A DNA stretch of 6,408 bases from Gammaproteobacteria bacterium. Lineage in GTDB: Bacteria; Pseudomonadota; Gammaproteobacteria; SZUA-152. Shown piece after piece: positions 5,185-6,408 of this stretch. The notes under the pieces were generated by a model. The model did not search any database. It was given only the letters and a program-made list of their open reading frames with translations, and was not told where the DNA came from. The stretch spans positions 1 through 6,408 of the forward strand of contig JAUVNZ010000096.1 in assembly GCA_030599435.1 (NCBI GenBank). The letters run 5' to 3'. The translations under genes were made by a program, and so were the position numbers. Position 1 is the first letter of the stretch; the number at the start of each line of letters is the position of its first letter.

Positions 5185-6408
5185 TTACATATTTACAACT
5201 GCTGAATAAGGGGTTAAAAGTGGAACCATTTCTTCTGGTGGATAACCCAGCTGGGTCATACTTTCTTCCGCAACCTGCAGACCAAGTTCAGGCGCCACAC
5301 TTTCCTCAATAACAGACTGATAATAGTTTTCAAGTCCTGTTATTGCATCAGCAAGAAGATCCAGACTATCTTTACTAGAACCAGATTTATTTGTAAGTAT
5401 CTCTTGATTAAAATAACGCCCTATTGCACTTGTTAAATTTGATTGCTGTTCATCATTTATTGTTTTAGCCGTACCGGCAATTTGATTTAATAAATTTGGT
5501 ACATTATCAACTAATTGTACATTTGAAGGCTCTTTAGAAAACTCACTGACTTCATCTTTTATTAATTTAATAACTTCCAGTATTTCCTGCGCAACTACTT
5601 TTAATAAACTTTCGTATTCCGCCGCTGAAAGTTCATTTTCTTCATCAGACTGTTTCATGACCCTGCCTAAATTGCCAAGCGATGCTTCTATTGTAAGAAG
5701 CACAGTAGCTATATCCATAAGGTCATTTTCACTAATTGGCTCTCCCTGAGTTATTTTCATAGAGAGAAATTCTTTTTGTTCATTAATCATATCTTTATGG
5801 CTAGCCATTCCCAACATTTCTAAAGCATCGCCCACCGAAGAGAAATTACTCAGTACTGACTCCATGCCTTCTGCGACTCCACCCCTTCCATGTAATATTA
5901 TGTCTAGCGCACATTTGATAGAGGTTAGCTCCTCGTTTAACTGTGCTGAAATGCTATCAACTAAATTTGCATTAAACCCATACAAATTTTCTCTGGCATC
6001 TTTCAGTGCGTGGTCATCTGCATAACCTAAAGAAAATGCTTTTTTAATTTCGATGACCCTGTCGTTATATGAGCTTGATTGAGCGACATAATACAAGAGG
6101 CTTTTTATGATTTTATCCTGAGAACCATCTGTATTGATTCCACCTTCTGATTTAATGATCCGTTTTATTTGTCGATCCACTCGACCAAGTAACATTTTAA
6201 CGGCAACGCTCGACTCAATCCCCTGTTCTTTCAATGATTCAACCACACCTAAGGCAACCCACCACAGTTGCTCTTCTTTTTCAGTAGTACTTGCGATAAG
6301 CAGGTTATCCAGAACCAGTATTAATTTTTCCAGACTTTTTTCAAGATTCTTCTCTTTAAACACTCCGAGTAAACCAGATAAATACCCCGGGCGTAATTTT
6401 TTTGCCAC
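5185..6408 (-). CDS. ChpA/PilL N-terminal (FimL-like) region protein lacking kinase modules, 5' end outside window
   Basis: 407 residues are visible and the N-terminus lies beyond the window; the GTG at the edge reads as an internal Val. The sequence matches the N-terminal non-catalytic region of the ChpA/PilL pilus chemotaxis kinase: KLRPGYLSGLLGVFKE at 4-19, LWWVALGVVESL at 48-59, SVAVKMLLGRVDRQIKRI at 67-84, LLYYVAQS at 104-111, QLNEELTSIKCALDI at 156-170, MDIATVLLTIEASLG at 231-245, LLADAITGLENYY at 351-363, EESMTQLGYP at 381-390. It is mostly helical. In ChpA, Hpt domains, a CheA-type kinase and a receiver follow this region; here a TAA ends the protein 17 residues after LGYP. No H-x-x-K-G phosphotransfer motif is visible. 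FimL of Pseudomonas is a stand-alone relative linking the Pil-Chp system to cAMP production. So this is either a FimL-type adaptor or a truncated ChpA. The gene is AT-rich and converges on yaaA. Confidence 0.75.
   Translation of the reverse strand: MAKKLRPGYLSGLLGVFKEKNLEKSLEKLILVLDNLLIASTTEKEEQLWWVALGVVESLKEQGIESSVAVKMLLGRVDRQIKRIIKSEGGINTDGSQDKIIKSLLYYVAQSSSYNDRVIEIKKAFSLGYADDHALKDARENLYGFNANLVDSISAQLNEELTSIKCALDIILHGRGGVAEGMESVLSNFSSVGDALEMLGMASHKDMINEQKEFLSMKITQGEPISENDLMDIATVLLTIEASLGNLGRVMKQSDEENELSAAEYESLLKVVAQEILEVIKLIKDEVSEFSKEPSNVQLVDNVPNLLNQIAGTAKTINDEQQSNLTSAIGRYFNQEILTNKSGSSKDSLDLLADAITGLENYYQSVIEESVAPELGLQVAEESMTQLGYPPEEMVPLLTPYSAVVNM

Overview
The window looks like ordinary chromosome from a gammaproteobacterium, most likely free-living or marine. 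The YaaA sequence, the ChpA/PilL-type type IV pilus signalling sequence and the outer-membrane protein family all fit that group; I cannot name a genus. It contains no rRNA, tRNA, CRISPR array, transposase or integrase. Base composition is uneven: the left end is GC-rich and the right end clearly AT-rich.

Left part (1-1798, + strand): the 3' end of a dienelactone-hydrolase-like alpha/beta hydrolase whose catalytic residues look replaced, then 12 bases later a lipid-anchored monohaem cytochrome c on a long flexible tether, then a seven-helix membrane protein with the 3-1-3 internal-repeat layout of PQ-loop/SWEET transporters. The first two are almost certainly one operon. The third follows after 83 bases and may be separate.

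Middle (1826-4162, - strand): reading in the direction of transcription, a host-attachment/eRF1-like protein, a TVP38/TMEM64 (VTT domain) membrane protein, a beta-barrel outer-membrane protein with its own strong ribosome site, and just after it a broken remnant of a TPR protein that keeps only its C-terminal end. The remnant meets the left-hand operon tail to tail.

Right part (4163-6408): a divergent intergenic region with a good extended -10 promoter for yaaA, the peroxide-stress protein gene. Convergent with yaaA is the end of a protein matching the N-terminal, FimL-like region of the ChpA/PilL pilus chemotaxis kinase. It stops before any Hpt, kinase or receiver module, so it is either a stand-alone FimL-type adaptor or the stump of a broken chpA.

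I see no self-evident new multi-gene system. The items most worth a second look are the kinase-less ChpA-like protein, the apparent pseudo-hydrolase next to a tethered cytochrome, the SWEET-like membrane protein without PQ motifs, and the TPR gene remnant.
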